DNA of 64,000 bases from Novosphingobium beihaiense (GTDB lineage Bacteria > Pseudomonadota > Alphaproteobacteria > Sphingomonadales > Sphingomonadaceae): assembly GCF_022832375.1 (NCBI RefSeq), contig NZ_JALHLG010000003.1, positions 434,001 through 498,000 of the forward strand, given 5' to 3'. The position numbers were made by a program, and so were the translations under genes. Below are positions 34,525 to 42,859 of the stretch, one piece after another (within the stretch, counting starts at the first letter, position 1; every line of letters starts with the position of its first letter). The notes under the pieces were generated by a model. That model had not been told where the DNA came from, searched no databases, and worked only from the letters and a program-made list of their open reading frames with translations.

Positions 34525-35307
34525 ATGCACGCGGAAGAACGGGAAAAACTGATCCTGGACGCCATGGTGGCCAGTGGCTTCATCACCTATCGCGATCTGG
34601 AGGCGAGGCTCGATGCCTCGCCCGCAACGATCCGTCGTGATCTGACCCGGCTCGAAGCGGCAGGACGCATTGTGCGCGTGCATGGCGGCGCCAAGCTGGT
34701 GCCGCAGGAGAGTCCCGAAACCGGTCCGCTGCATCTGGCCGGGACCCCGTTCGATCAGGCGATCACCCAGAACCTCGCCGCCAAGCAGGCCATCGGCCGG
34801 GTGGCCGCGACCCTTTGCGAGCCGGGCGAAGGCATCATGGTGGACGGCGGCTCCACCACGCTGCAGATGTGCCCGCATCTGGAAGGGATGGACCTTCAGG
34901 TCCTCACCAATTCACTGCACATCGTGAATGCCCTGCTGGCCCAGCCCGGTACGCGCGTGCTCGTCCCCTCGGGCAGCGTCTTTCGCGAACAGAACATCAT
35001 CCTGGCTCCGGCGGGCGAGGATTCGATGCCCCGCTTCCATGCACCCAAGCTGTTCATGGGCGCCGCCGCCGTGGGGCCGCAGGGCGTCATGCAGGCCGAT
35101 GTCGTGCTCGTTGCCGCGGAACGGCGGCTGATCGACCGCGCCGAGCAGGTAATCCTGATGGTCGACAGTTCGAAGTTCCATTCCTCGTCGGGCGCCATCG
35201 TCTGCGGCCTTGATGAAGTGGACATCGTCATCACCGACGAAGGCGTGGCCCCCGCCATGCGCGAAAATCTGGAAAAGGCCGGGGTCAAGGTGCTGATTGC
35301 CCGGTAA
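34525..35307 (+). CDS. DeoR-family regulator of rhamnose genes
   Basis: A 260-residue DeoR/GlpR-type repressor. The N-terminal winged helix holds ITYRDLEARLDASPATIRRDL (helix-turn-helix near residues 19-45), then the sugar-phosphate-isomerase-like effector domain with MVDGGSTTLQM and VLVAAERRLIDRAEQ. It follows the transporter by 19 bases, at the end of the rhaB operon. Sugar phosphates are usual effectors, so rhamnulose-1-phosphate is a candidate. The dyad in the rhaD-rhaB spacer is its likely operator. Confidence 0.92.
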   Translation: MHAEEREKLILDAMVASGFITYRDLEARLDASPATIRRDLTRLEAAGRIVRVHGGAKLVPQESPETGPLHLAGTPFDQAITQNLAAKQAIGRVAATLCEPGEGIMVDGGSTTLQMCPHLEGMDLQVLTNSLHIVNALLAQPGTRVLVPSGSVFREQNIILAPAGEDSMPRFHAPKLFMGAAAVGPQGVMQADVVLVAAERRLIDRAEQVILMVDSSKFHSSSGAIVCGLDEVDIVITDEGVAPAMRENLEKAGVKVLIAR

Positions 35308-35332
35308 AGCGGCGAAGCTCCGCTTGACTTAA

Positions 35333-35344
35333 TTATCAAGATAA
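35333..35344. promoter_or_regulatory. TTATC-N2-GATAA dyad upstream of a TonB receptor
   Basis: TTATCAAGATAA lies 60 bases before the receptor start at 35405. It closely matches the perfect palindrome TTATCATGATAA found in the PQQ-dehydrogenase/aldehyde-dehydrogenase spacer at 45055, suggesting shared control. Confidence 0.45.
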
Positions 35345-35404
35345 GTATCTGTCGAAGCCAAGGTACCCGGGATTACCGGGCCGTCCACAGGGGAGGCTCT
35401 CGAC

Positions 35405-38254
35405 ATGAATGCGCGATATTTACTGGTTCTATTGGCAAGCACCGCACCGGTAGTCCCCGCCTGCGCCCAGACGGCTCCGCAAGCCGGAGACACCGCGACG
35501 GAAACCGCTTCGGCAGAAGACATCATCGTCACCGGCTCGCGCGTGGTCAAAAACGGCGATGATTCTCCCACGCCCGTCACTGTCATCAGCACGGAGCAGC
35601 TTGTCACCGCTTCGCCCGCGAACATTCCAGAGGCGCTGAACAAGCTGCCGATCTTCAGCGGCGTCAACGGCCAAAGCCTTGCTTTCGGCCCGGCCAACGG
35701 CAACATTTCGGGTAACTACCTCAACTTGCGCGAATTCGGCGCCGTGCGCACGCTGGTGCTCCTGAACGGCAAGCGCGTTCCGCCGACGACTTCCGACGGC
35801 CTCGCCGACACCAACCTGCTGCCGCAGATGCTGGTCAAGCGCGTCGATGTCGTCACCGGCGGAGCATCGGCCGTCTATGGATCCGATGCCATCACCGGCG
35901 TGGTGAACTTCGTGCTCGACAACACGTTCGAAGGCGTGAAGGTTCAGGCCTCCAACGGCATTTCCCAGCGCGGCGACTTCCGCCAGACCCGCCTTGGCGC
36001 GGCATTCGGCACCTCGCTGTTTTCGGACCGCGCCCACCTGATCGGCAGCTTCGAGTATTTCGATAATCCGGGCCTGCTCGACACCGATGCGCGCAAGAAC
36101 ACACGCGATGTCTATTTCTCCACGGGCACCGGCACGGCTGACAATCCCTATGTGATCAGCAAGAATGTGCGCTGGGCCGGTTTCACGTCCCCCAACGGCA
36201 ACATTCTTGGCGTCGCGGGCCCCGATCCGGCGGGGCTGACCGGTCAGGTCTTTCAGCCCGGCGGCAGCGTGCGCCCGTTCAACCATGGAACGCCCACCGG
36301 CACGCCGGGGTATGAATCGGGCGGAGACGGCTTCTACTTCCGCAAGTCCTCGGTCGTGGCTTCGCTGCGCACGAAGCAGGGCTTCCTGAAGTTCGATTAC
36401 GACGTGACGCCCGGTATCCAGTTCTACGCGCAGGGCACCTATTCCGAGGCGCGCAACCTGGGCACTTCGTTCCCGTTCACGATGTTCCCGACCTTCATCG
36501 CCGCCGACAACGCCTTTCTCGCTCCAGAGGTCAGCGGAACGCTGCAGAATTCAGGCGCCGCAGGCCTGATCTTCGCGAAATCCTCGGAAGACTTCACCGG
36601 CACGCAGACGCTGACCAAGGCCCGCAACTACTCCGCCATGGCCGGTTTGAAGGGTGATCTCGGCACCCGCTTCCAGTTCGACATCAGCTATACGCACGCC
36701 AATTCCCGGCAGGACGTGACCAACGTCAACAATATCAGCACCACGAAGCTCGCCGCCGCGCTCGACGCCGTGTCCAGCAACGGGCAGATCGTCTGCCGCG
36801 TCACCGTGACGAACCCCGGCCTCTATCCGGGCTGCGTGCCGCTCGATCCGTTCGGCCGCGGCTCGGAATCCGCCGCCGCGCACGACTATGTGACGGAAGA
36901 CACAGCGTTCCGGCTGACCAACACGCTGGACGATATCACCGGCGCCATCACCGGCTCGCCCTTCGACACCTGGGCCGGTCCGGTCAATGTGGCGATCAGC
37001 GGAGAATACCGCCGCGCCACGCTGAAGAATGTCAGCACCAACCAGCCCTCTTCCGCGCCGGACTGCACCGGGCTCAACCCCATCGCCTGCGGCGCGGCGC
37101 CGTTCTTCGTGCAGAACTATATCTTCAGCACCGTCTCCGACGTGCCGAAGGTTTCGCAGACGGTCACGGAAGGCGCGATCGAGGTGGACATTCCGCTTCT
37201 CTCGGACACGGTTCTGGCCAAGTCGCTGAACTTCAACGGCGCCTATCGCTTTGCCCACTACGATACCGTCGGCAACGCCCGCACCTGGAAGCTGGGCTTC
37301 ACCTGGCAGCCGGTCAACGACCTGACCATTCGCGCAACGCGCTCGCGTGACTTCCGCGCGCCGACGCTGATTGACCTGTTCTCGCCAAGCAACACCTCGA
37401 TTTCGGGCTTCGCGGATCTTCTGACCAATACCAATCCGACCATCCCCGCCACGACCACATCGAACCCGGATCTCAAACCGGAAGTCTCCAACGCCCTGAC
37501 CATCGGTGCGGTATACAAGCCGTCGTTCATTCCCGGCTTCTCGCTGGCCATCGACTACTACTCGTTCAAACTGAAGAACGTGATCACCTCGGTCACACCG
37601 GTCGATGCCACCGTTCAGCGGGAATGCATCGCCAGCGGCGGCTCCTCGCCGCTGTGCGACCTGATCGTTCGCCCGGGCCCGATCACCGACACATCGGCAG
37701 CCAACACGCCCACGGCCTACTTCGTGCGTCCGATGAACCGCGGCACGCGTGAGACCGAAGGCGTCGATTTTGAAGCGAACTACCGGACCCAGCTCGGCGC
37801 GGGCTCTCTCTCGCTTCGCGGCCTGCTGTCCTACCAGCCCAAGTTCAAGAACAACGGGGTGGAAGTCGCAGGCGCGATCGATGGCCTGTTCCAGGGCGCG
37901 ATCCAACTGCCGAAGTATCGCTTCACTGGCTTCATCAACTATACGATTGACGATTTCTCGATCGACATCGTGCAGCGCTGGCGTTCCTCGGTGCGGCGCT
38001 CGGCCGACCGTAGCCTGGTCTATGCCGACGGCAAGGTGGCGTCGGTTGCCTACACCGACCTTACGCTGACCTTCCGTCCGGAATTCGCCCGGAAGTCGGA
38101 GCTGTTCCTGTCGGTCCAGAACCTGTTCGACAAGCAGGCTCCGCTCTACAGGCCGGACAACCAGTCGCTGCCCGGCTGGGGCGGCGCGCCGATCCTGTAC
38201 CGCGACGACGAGATCGGGCGGTACTTCACCTTCGGCGTCAGAACCCAGTTCTGA
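35405..38254 (+). CDS. large TonB-dependent receptor of the catabolic island
   Basis: A 949-residue receptor with a signal peptide (MNARYLLVLLASTAPVVPACA), a TonB-box-like DIIVTGSRVVKNGDDSPTPV, plug motifs LRTLVLL-like VRTLVLLNGKRVPP and VDVVTGGASAVYGSDAITGVVNF, and a barrel ending in YFTFGVRTQF. This long class, with the VDVVTGGASAVYG motif, is associated with uptake of sugars and plant-derived compounds as well as siderophores. GGGGAGG lies about 8 bases before the start. Located between rhamnose genes and aryl-glycoside enzymes, it probably imports the glycoside or its fragments. Confidence 0.93.
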   Translation: MNARYLLVLLASTAPVVPACAQTAPQAGDTATETASAEDIIVTGSRVVKNGDDSPTPVTVISTEQLVTASPANIPEALNKLPIFSGVNGQSLAFGPANGNISGNYLNLREFGAVRTLVLLNGKRVPPTTSDGLADTNLLPQMLVKRVDVVTGGASAVYGSDAITGVVNFVLDNTFEGVKVQASNGISQRGDFRQTRLGAAFGTSLFSDRAHLIGSFEYFDNPGLLDTDARKNTRDVYFSTGTGTADNPYVISKNVRWAGFTSPNGNILGVAGPDPAGLTGQVFQPGGSVRPFNHGTPTGTPGYESGGDGFYFRKSSVVASLRTKQGFLKFDYDVTPGIQFYAQGTYSEARNLGTSFPFTMFPTFIAADNAFLAPEVSGTLQNSGAAGLIFAKSSEDFTGTQTLTKARNYSAMAGLKGDLGTRFQFDISYTHANSRQDVTNVNNISTTKLAAALDAVSSNGQIVCRVTVTNPGLYPGCVPLDPFGRGSESAAAHDYVTEDTAFRLTNTLDDITGAITGSPFDTWAGPVNVAISGEYRRATLKNVSTNQPSSAPDCTGLNPIACGAAPFFVQNYIFSTVSDVPKVSQTVTEGAIEVDIPLLSDTVLAKSLNFNGAYRFAHYDTVGNARTWKLGFTWQPVNDLTIRATRSRDFRAPTLIDLFSPSNTSISGFADLLTNTNPTIPATTTSNPDLKPEVSNALTIGAVYKPSFIPGFSLAIDYYSFKLKNVITSVTPVDATVQRECIASGGSSPLCDLIVRPGPITDTSAANTPTAYFVRPMNRGTRETEGVDFEANYRTQLGAGSLSLRGLLSYQPKFKNNGVEVAGAIDGLFQGAIQLPKYRFTGFINYTIDDFSIDIVQRWRSSVRRSADRSLVYADGKVASVAYTDLTLTFRPEFARKSELFLSVQNLFDKQAPLYRPDNQSLPGWGGAPILYRDDEIGRYFTFGVRTQF

Positions 38255-38336
38255 TGCCCATTCCGGCGGCGCCTCGATTGAAAGGCCCGCCGGTTCCCAT
38301 TCGGGTGTGCGGCAAGAAAACAGATGGGACAGGACC

Positions 38337-39413
38337 ATGGCAACCGATCCACGCTTGATTGAAGCCTCCCGCCGCGCGGGGGCGAGAATGGCAGACCGCA
38401 ACACCCCGTTCGTGTTCGACTGCTGGTACGCCGCCGGTTTCTCGCACGAATTCGGGCGCGATCTGTTTGCCCGCACGATCCTGGGCAAGCCACTGGTATT
38501 CTACCGGACACAGGACGGCGCGCCGGTGGCGCTTTCGGACCGCTGCGTACACCGCTCGTTCCCGCTCAGCCACAGCACGCTGGACGGCGACACTATCGTC
38601 TGCGGATACCATGGCCTGCGCTTCGATCCCGAAGGCGCCTGCATCGAAGTGCCCGCACAGCAGGGGCCCTGCCCCGCCGGTATCGGCGTGCGGTCCTATG
38701 CGCTGCGCGAACAGGGGCCGCTGGTCTGGATCTGGATGGGCGATGGGGAACCGGATGCGGACCTGCCCGCAGGCGAGTGGATCGGCGATCCGCAATGGCC
38801 CGCCAGCCAGCAGTACTATCATCTGCCCGCGAGCTACGTTGCCCTGCACGAAAACCTGCTGGACCTGACGCACCTCTCGTTCCTTCATGCCGGAACCTTC
38901 GGCACGCCCGATTTTGCCTGCGCGCCTTACGATCTGGAGCTGGACGAGGAGCGTGGCAACTTCAAGCTCATCCGAACCGTTAAGCCAACCCGGCTGCCCC
39001 CGGTCTGGGCCGAACCGCTGAAGCTGACGGGTGTCGACGCCGTGCGGCAGACGACATCGGAATTCGCCGCCCCCTCTGCCCATCTCGTACATGGACACTT
39101 CTACGCCTTGTCGGATGAAGCCTTTCCGCCCGATACGCGGATCATCACCGCCCATCTGCCAACTCCCGAAACGGCTACGACAACGCACTACTTCATTCAT
39201 CACGGGCGCAATTTCGCGGTCGAGGACGATACCGTCACGGATTTCATGCAACAGCAGCTCGCTGCCGCCTTTGTGGAAGACATCGAGGGTCTGACGGCAC
39301 TCGAAAAGCTGGCCAGTGCGATACCGCAGGACGATCAGTTCGAAATTTCCCTGGCCTCGGACCGGGCAGGCGTTGCCATGCGCCGATGGCTGCTCAAGGC
39401 AGCAACCGCCTGA
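38337..39413 (+). CDS. second VanA-like Rieske oxygenase
   Basis: A 358-residue oxygenase subunit. Rieske ligands are in CVHRSFPLSH and CGYHGLRF; the mononuclear iron site is in LHENLLDLTHLSFLH. As with the protein encoded at 23111, this resembles VanA-type O-demethylases. No reductase partner is present, so a general ferredoxin/reductase must serve it. ATG 38337 is preceded by AGGA. It lies between the large TonB receptor and a Tat-exported esterase. In the island's inferred pathway it could demethylate O-methylated arylethanoids or methoxycinnamates; this is speculation from context. Confidence 0.9.
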   Translation: MATDPRLIEASRRAGARMADRNTPFVFDCWYAAGFSHEFGRDLFARTILGKPLVFYRTQDGAPVALSDRCVHRSFPLSHSTLDGDTIVCGYHGLRFDPEGACIEVPAQQGPCPAGIGVRSYALREQGPLVWIWMGDGEPDADLPAGEWIGDPQWPASQQYYHLPASYVALHENLLDLTHLSFLHAGTFGTPDFACAPYDLELDEERGNFKLIRTVKPTRLPPVWAEPLKLTGVDAVRQTTSEFAAPSAHLVHGHFYALSDEAFPPDTRIITAHLPTPETATTTHYFIHHGRNFAVEDDTVTDFMQQQLAAAFVEDIEGLTALEKLASAIPQDDQFEISLASDRAGVAMRRWLLKAATA

Positions 39414-39439
39414 CAATGCGCGATTTGAAAGGAAACGCC

Positions 39440-40522
39440 ATGCCCATGCAGACTACCCGCCGCGAGATCATTCGGGCAGGGTGCACCCTGGGCGCGGCGC
39501 TTCCGTTTCTGCAGGCCGATGCCGTTCTGGCGGACAGCGTGAGCGACGCCTACATACTCGGCAGCGTGAATCCGGAGCTTCGCCCGGCCGCGGCCAAGCT
39601 GCTGGCGGACAACGCCTATCCGCCTTTGACCGCCGATAATCTGGCCTATGCCCGCAGCCTGCCCCCGCCGCCGCTCGACGGCCTGAAAGTACCCGTTCAA
39701 AAGCGTGTCATTGCAGGCGCGAAGGGGCAGCCCGAGGTTATCATCTACGTGGTCAATCCGCGGCCCGCCGGCAGCAAGCGCCCGGCCCTGCTCCACACCC
39801 ACGGCGGCGGATATATCCTGGGTACCGCCAGCGGCGCGATCCGGGATCTGCAGGATATCTGTCTGGCGCTGGACTGCCCTGCCGTCACCGTCGAGTACCG
39901 GCTGGCGCCCGAGACGACTTATGCCGGATCCATCGAAGACAATTACGCCGGTCTCAAATGGCTGCACGATCACGCAGAGGAACTTGGCGCCGATCCCGCG
40001 CGGATCGCCGTGATCGGCGAAAGCGCGGGCGGCGGCCATGCAGCGCTGCTGGCGATCACCGCGCGCGACCGGGGCGAAGTGCCGCTTGCCTTCCAGTGCC
40101 TGATCTACCCGATGCTGGATGACCGCACCGGCACGAGCCGCAAGCTGCCCCACGAAATGGACCGGCTGATCTGGACCGCGAAGAGCAATCACTTCGGCTG
40201 GAAATCATTCCTCGGCATGGAACCGGGCGGCCCCGATGTTCCCGCCGCCGGTGTGCCCGCCCGGGTCAGCGATCTTCAAGGCCTGCCCCCCGCCTTCATC
40301 GGGGTGGGCTCCATCGATCTGTTCATGAATGAAGACGTGGATTACGCCCGGCGCCTGATCGCGGCTGGTGTGCCCACAGAGCTGCTGGTCGTGCCCGGCG
40401 CATTCCATGGGTTCGATACGCTGGCTCCGCAAACGCATCTATCCCGCCAGTTCCGCGCCGCCGAAATCGATGCGCTGCGGACAGGCCTCGGCCTGGGCGC
40501 CCCGAGCTCTCCACGGGAGTGA
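39440..40522 (+). CDS. Tat-exported alpha/beta hydrolase esterase, HSL family
   Basis: A 360-residue esterase/lipase of the hormone-sensitive-lipase (family IV) type: oxyanion motif HGGGY (residues 121-125), nucleophile Ser195 in GESAGGG, and a C-terminal Asp/His pair (FHGFDTL holds the His). The N-terminus, MQTTRREIIRAGCTLGAALPF, is a twin-arginine signal, so it acts in the periplasm. ATG 39440 has AAAGGA seven bases upstream. It follows the Rieske gene by 26 bases. A small aryl or acyl ester, such as a hydroxycinnamoyl group on a sugar, is a sensible substrate here. Confidence 0.88.
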   Translation: MPMQTTRREIIRAGCTLGAALPFLQADAVLADSVSDAYILGSVNPELRPAAAKLLADNAYPPLTADNLAYARSLPPPPLDGLKVPVQKRVIAGAKGQPEVIIYVVNPRPAGSKRPALLHTHGGGYILGTASGAIRDLQDICLALDCPAVTVEYRLAPETTYAGSIEDNYAGLKWLHDHAEELGADPARIAVIGESAGGGHAALLAITARDRGEVPLAFQCLIYPMLDDRTGTSRKLPHEMDRLIWTAKSNHFGWKSFLGMEPGGPDVPAAGVPARVSDLQGLPPAFIGVGSIDLFMNEDVDYARRLIAAGVPTELLVVPGAFHGFDTLAPQTHLSRQFRAAEIDALRTGLGLGAPSSPRE

Positions 40523-40528
40523 AGAGGG

Positions 40529-40564
40529 TCCGGGGGGCGCGGGCGTAAACCTGCGCCCCCCGGA
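40529..40564. terminator. bidirectional terminator hairpin
   Basis: Perfect 12-bp inverted repeat, TCCGGGGGGCGC (40529-40540) and GCGCCCCCCGGA (40553-40564), with a 12-base loop and TTTCC after it. It separates the convergent esterase (stop 40522) and GH3 (stop 40592) genes. Confidence 0.75.
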
Positions 40565-40591
40565 TTTCCTGACCTCCGAATAGGCGCTTCC

Positions 40592-42820
40592 TCAGTCCTT
40601 CCAGGTCCGCGCTGGAATGCGCACCGTCACGGTCTTGCCGAGATCCTCGGCATTCTGGCCCAGAGCAAAACCATAAGTTCCCCCGGCCACGGTCCAGCCA
40701 CTGCCATTCCAGTCGGCCAGGATGCGCGGATCGATGGTTACGGAAACGGTCTTGCTCTCGCCCGGCGCCAGTTCGACGCGCTCGAAGCCCGCAAGGCGCT
40801 GCTTCGCCTCGCCGTTGCGGCTGACCAGATAGAGCTGGCCGACCGTCGCGCCCTTGCGCTGGCCCTCGTTCTTCACGGTGAAGCTGGCGCTGTAGCCCCT
40901 CATCTTCAGCCCGGACGAGGAGAAGCTGGTGTAGGACAGGCCATAGCCGAACGGGAACAGCGGCTTTTCGCCCTTGCGGGCGAACCAGCGATAGCCGACG
41001 TCCGATCCCTCGATGTTGTAGTCGGTGGTGATCGGCGGCGCATCGCCGATCGGCTTGCCGACAAAGCCGGGCTCCACCGTATCGAAACCGTCGATCTTCG
41101 GACGCGGTAGCTGCTCCACGCTCTTGGGGAAGGTGACAGGCAGGCGGCCCGAAGGATTGGTGTCCCCAAACAGCACCGACGCAATCGCCTCGGCCCCGCG
41201 CACGCCTGGATACCAGGCTTCCAGCACGGCGGCCGTCTGGTCAAGCCAGGGCATGTCCACGGGATTGCCGGTTTCCAGCACGACCACGGTTTTCGGATTG
41301 GCCTTGGCCACGGCAGCAATCAGGGCGTCCTGCCCGTTCGGCAGCGACAAGCCGGGCCGGTCGAACCCTTCGGTGGACCAGCTCGTGGCGAATACGATCA
41401 CCATGTCGGCCCGCTTGGCCTGCGCCACCGCCTCACTGATGTAGGCGCCGTTGCGATAGGTCACGCTGGCCTGCGGCGCGGCCTTGCGGATCGCATCGAG
41501 CGGCGGGTTGCCCTGATACTGCTGCATCAGGAAATTGGCGAAAGGATCGTCGTTGCGCACCATCGGCACTTCCGCGACCGGGCCGCCCTGGGCATGGACC
41601 TGGCTCGATCCGCCGCCCGAAAGCACGCCAATATTGGCGTTACCGCCCACCACGAGAATGCGCTGGGCCGTGCGTGCCAGCGGCAGCACATTGCCTTCGT
41701 TGCGCAACAGCACGATGCCCTGCTTCGCCACGTCCTCCGCCACACCGGCATGGGCGGAAAAGTCGATCTTGCCGCCGGGCTCCGCCGGATGGGTATCGAC
41801 ACCGTTCGCGAACATCGCCGTGAGCACACGCTTGTTGATGTCGTCCACACGCGCGGCATAGGCCGGGTCCTTTGCGGCGGCTTCCGCCAGCGGCTTGCCG
41901 AAGAACTGCGCGGGATCGAGCTGCGAGCCGGACTGCTGGTCCAGCCCGTTGAGCGCCGCATCGAGCGCGGGCACCGCGCCCCAGTCCGACATCACGAAGC
42001 CCTTGTAACCCCAATCGTGCTTGAGCACCTTGTTGAGCAGATAATCGCTCGAACAGGCATGGTGGCCCAGCACCTTGTTGTAAGCGCACATGACCGATCC
42101 GGGCTGGCCGATCTCTATGCCGATCTGGAACGCCAGCAGGTCGCTCTCCCGCGCCGCCGCATCAGAAATCTGCACATCGACATACTGGCGCGCGGTTTCC
42201 TGCCCGTTGAGCGCGAGATGCTTGATGGTCGAGATGATGTGGTTCGACTGGATACCCCGGATCGCATTGCCCACCAGCACGCCGGTCAGCAGCGGATCTT
42301 CGGAGAGGTATTCGAACGTGCGCCCGTTGCGCGGATCGCGCGTCAGGTTGGCACCGCCTGCCAACAGGACGTTGAATCCCTTCGCCCGCGCTTCGGAACC
42401 GATCATCGCCCCGCCCTCGCGCAGCAGTTCGGGGTTCCAGCTCGCGGCCATGGCCAACCCCGAAGGCAGAGCCGTGGCGCCATCCTTGCGCTTGCCGTCG
42501 ACCCAGGCCACGCCGAGGCTGGCATCGGTTTCCCGCAAGGCCGGGATGTTCAGACGGGGAATGCCGCTGACATAACCCGCAGCGGGGATGGCATCATCCG
42601 GAACCGGGATCGGATCGGCACCGAACGGCGTGGGCATGATGCCAATGGTCAGCGTCGTCTTCTCATCAGGCTGCATCTGCTTCACGACGGCTTCGGCACG
42701 CTTTTCCGCAGCATCCAGATTCTTTTCCAGCGCCGGATCAGCCTTGGCCCAAACCGGCGAGGCAACCAGCGCGGTCAGAGCCGTGGCCGCCCACAGTGCG
42801 CCGTTCTTGCGAATGTGCAT
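40592..42820 (-). CDS. secreted GH3 beta-glucosidase
   Basis: A 742-residue family 3 glycoside hydrolase. Signal peptide (ALWAATALTALVASPVWA), TIM-barrel domain with the KH pair at 200-201 and the nucleophile Asp279 in GFVMSDWG, then the alpha/beta sandwich and a C-terminal fibronectin-III-like domain (TSFSSSGLKMRGYSASF onward). It removes terminal beta-D-glucosyl (or related) residues from glycosides, probably in the periplasm. It lies 39 bases downstream of the PQQ alcohol dehydrogenase in one operon, a telling arrangement: release of an aglycone alcohol followed by its oxidation. Confidence 0.93.
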   Translation of the reverse strand: MHIRKNGALWAATALTALVASPVWAKADPALEKNLDAAEKRAEAVVKQMQPDEKTTLTIGIMPTPFGADPIPVPDDAIPAAGYVSGIPRLNIPALRETDASLGVAWVDGKRKDGATALPSGLAMAASWNPELLREGGAMIGSEARAKGFNVLLAGGANLTRDPRNGRTFEYLSEDPLLTGVLVGNAIRGIQSNHIISTIKHLALNGQETARQYVDVQISDAAARESDLLAFQIGIEIGQPGSVMCAYNKVLGHHACSSDYLLNKVLKHDWGYKGFVMSDWGAVPALDAALNGLDQQSGSQLDPAQFFGKPLAEAAAKDPAYAARVDDINKRVLTAMFANGVDTHPAEPGGKIDFSAHAGVAEDVAKQGIVLLRNEGNVLPLARTAQRILVVGGNANIGVLSGGGSSQVHAQGGPVAEVPMVRNDDPFANFLMQQYQGNPPLDAIRKAAPQASVTYRNGAYISEAVAQAKRADMVIVFATSWSTEGFDRPGLSLPNGQDALIAAVAKANPKTVVVLETGNPVDMPWLDQTAAVLEAWYPGVRGAEAIASVLFGDTNPSGRLPVTFPKSVEQLPRPKIDGFDTVEPGFVGKPIGDAPPITTDYNIEGSDVGYRWFARKGEKPLFPFGYGLSYTSFSSSGLKMRGYSASFTVKNEGQRKGATVGQLYLVSRNGEAKQRLAGFERVELAPGESKTVSVTIDPRILADWNGSGWTVAGGTYGFALGQNAEDLGKTVTVRIPARTWKD

Positions 42821-42859
42821 GATACTTCCCCTTCACAGCGCCTTGTGCGCCAATACAGC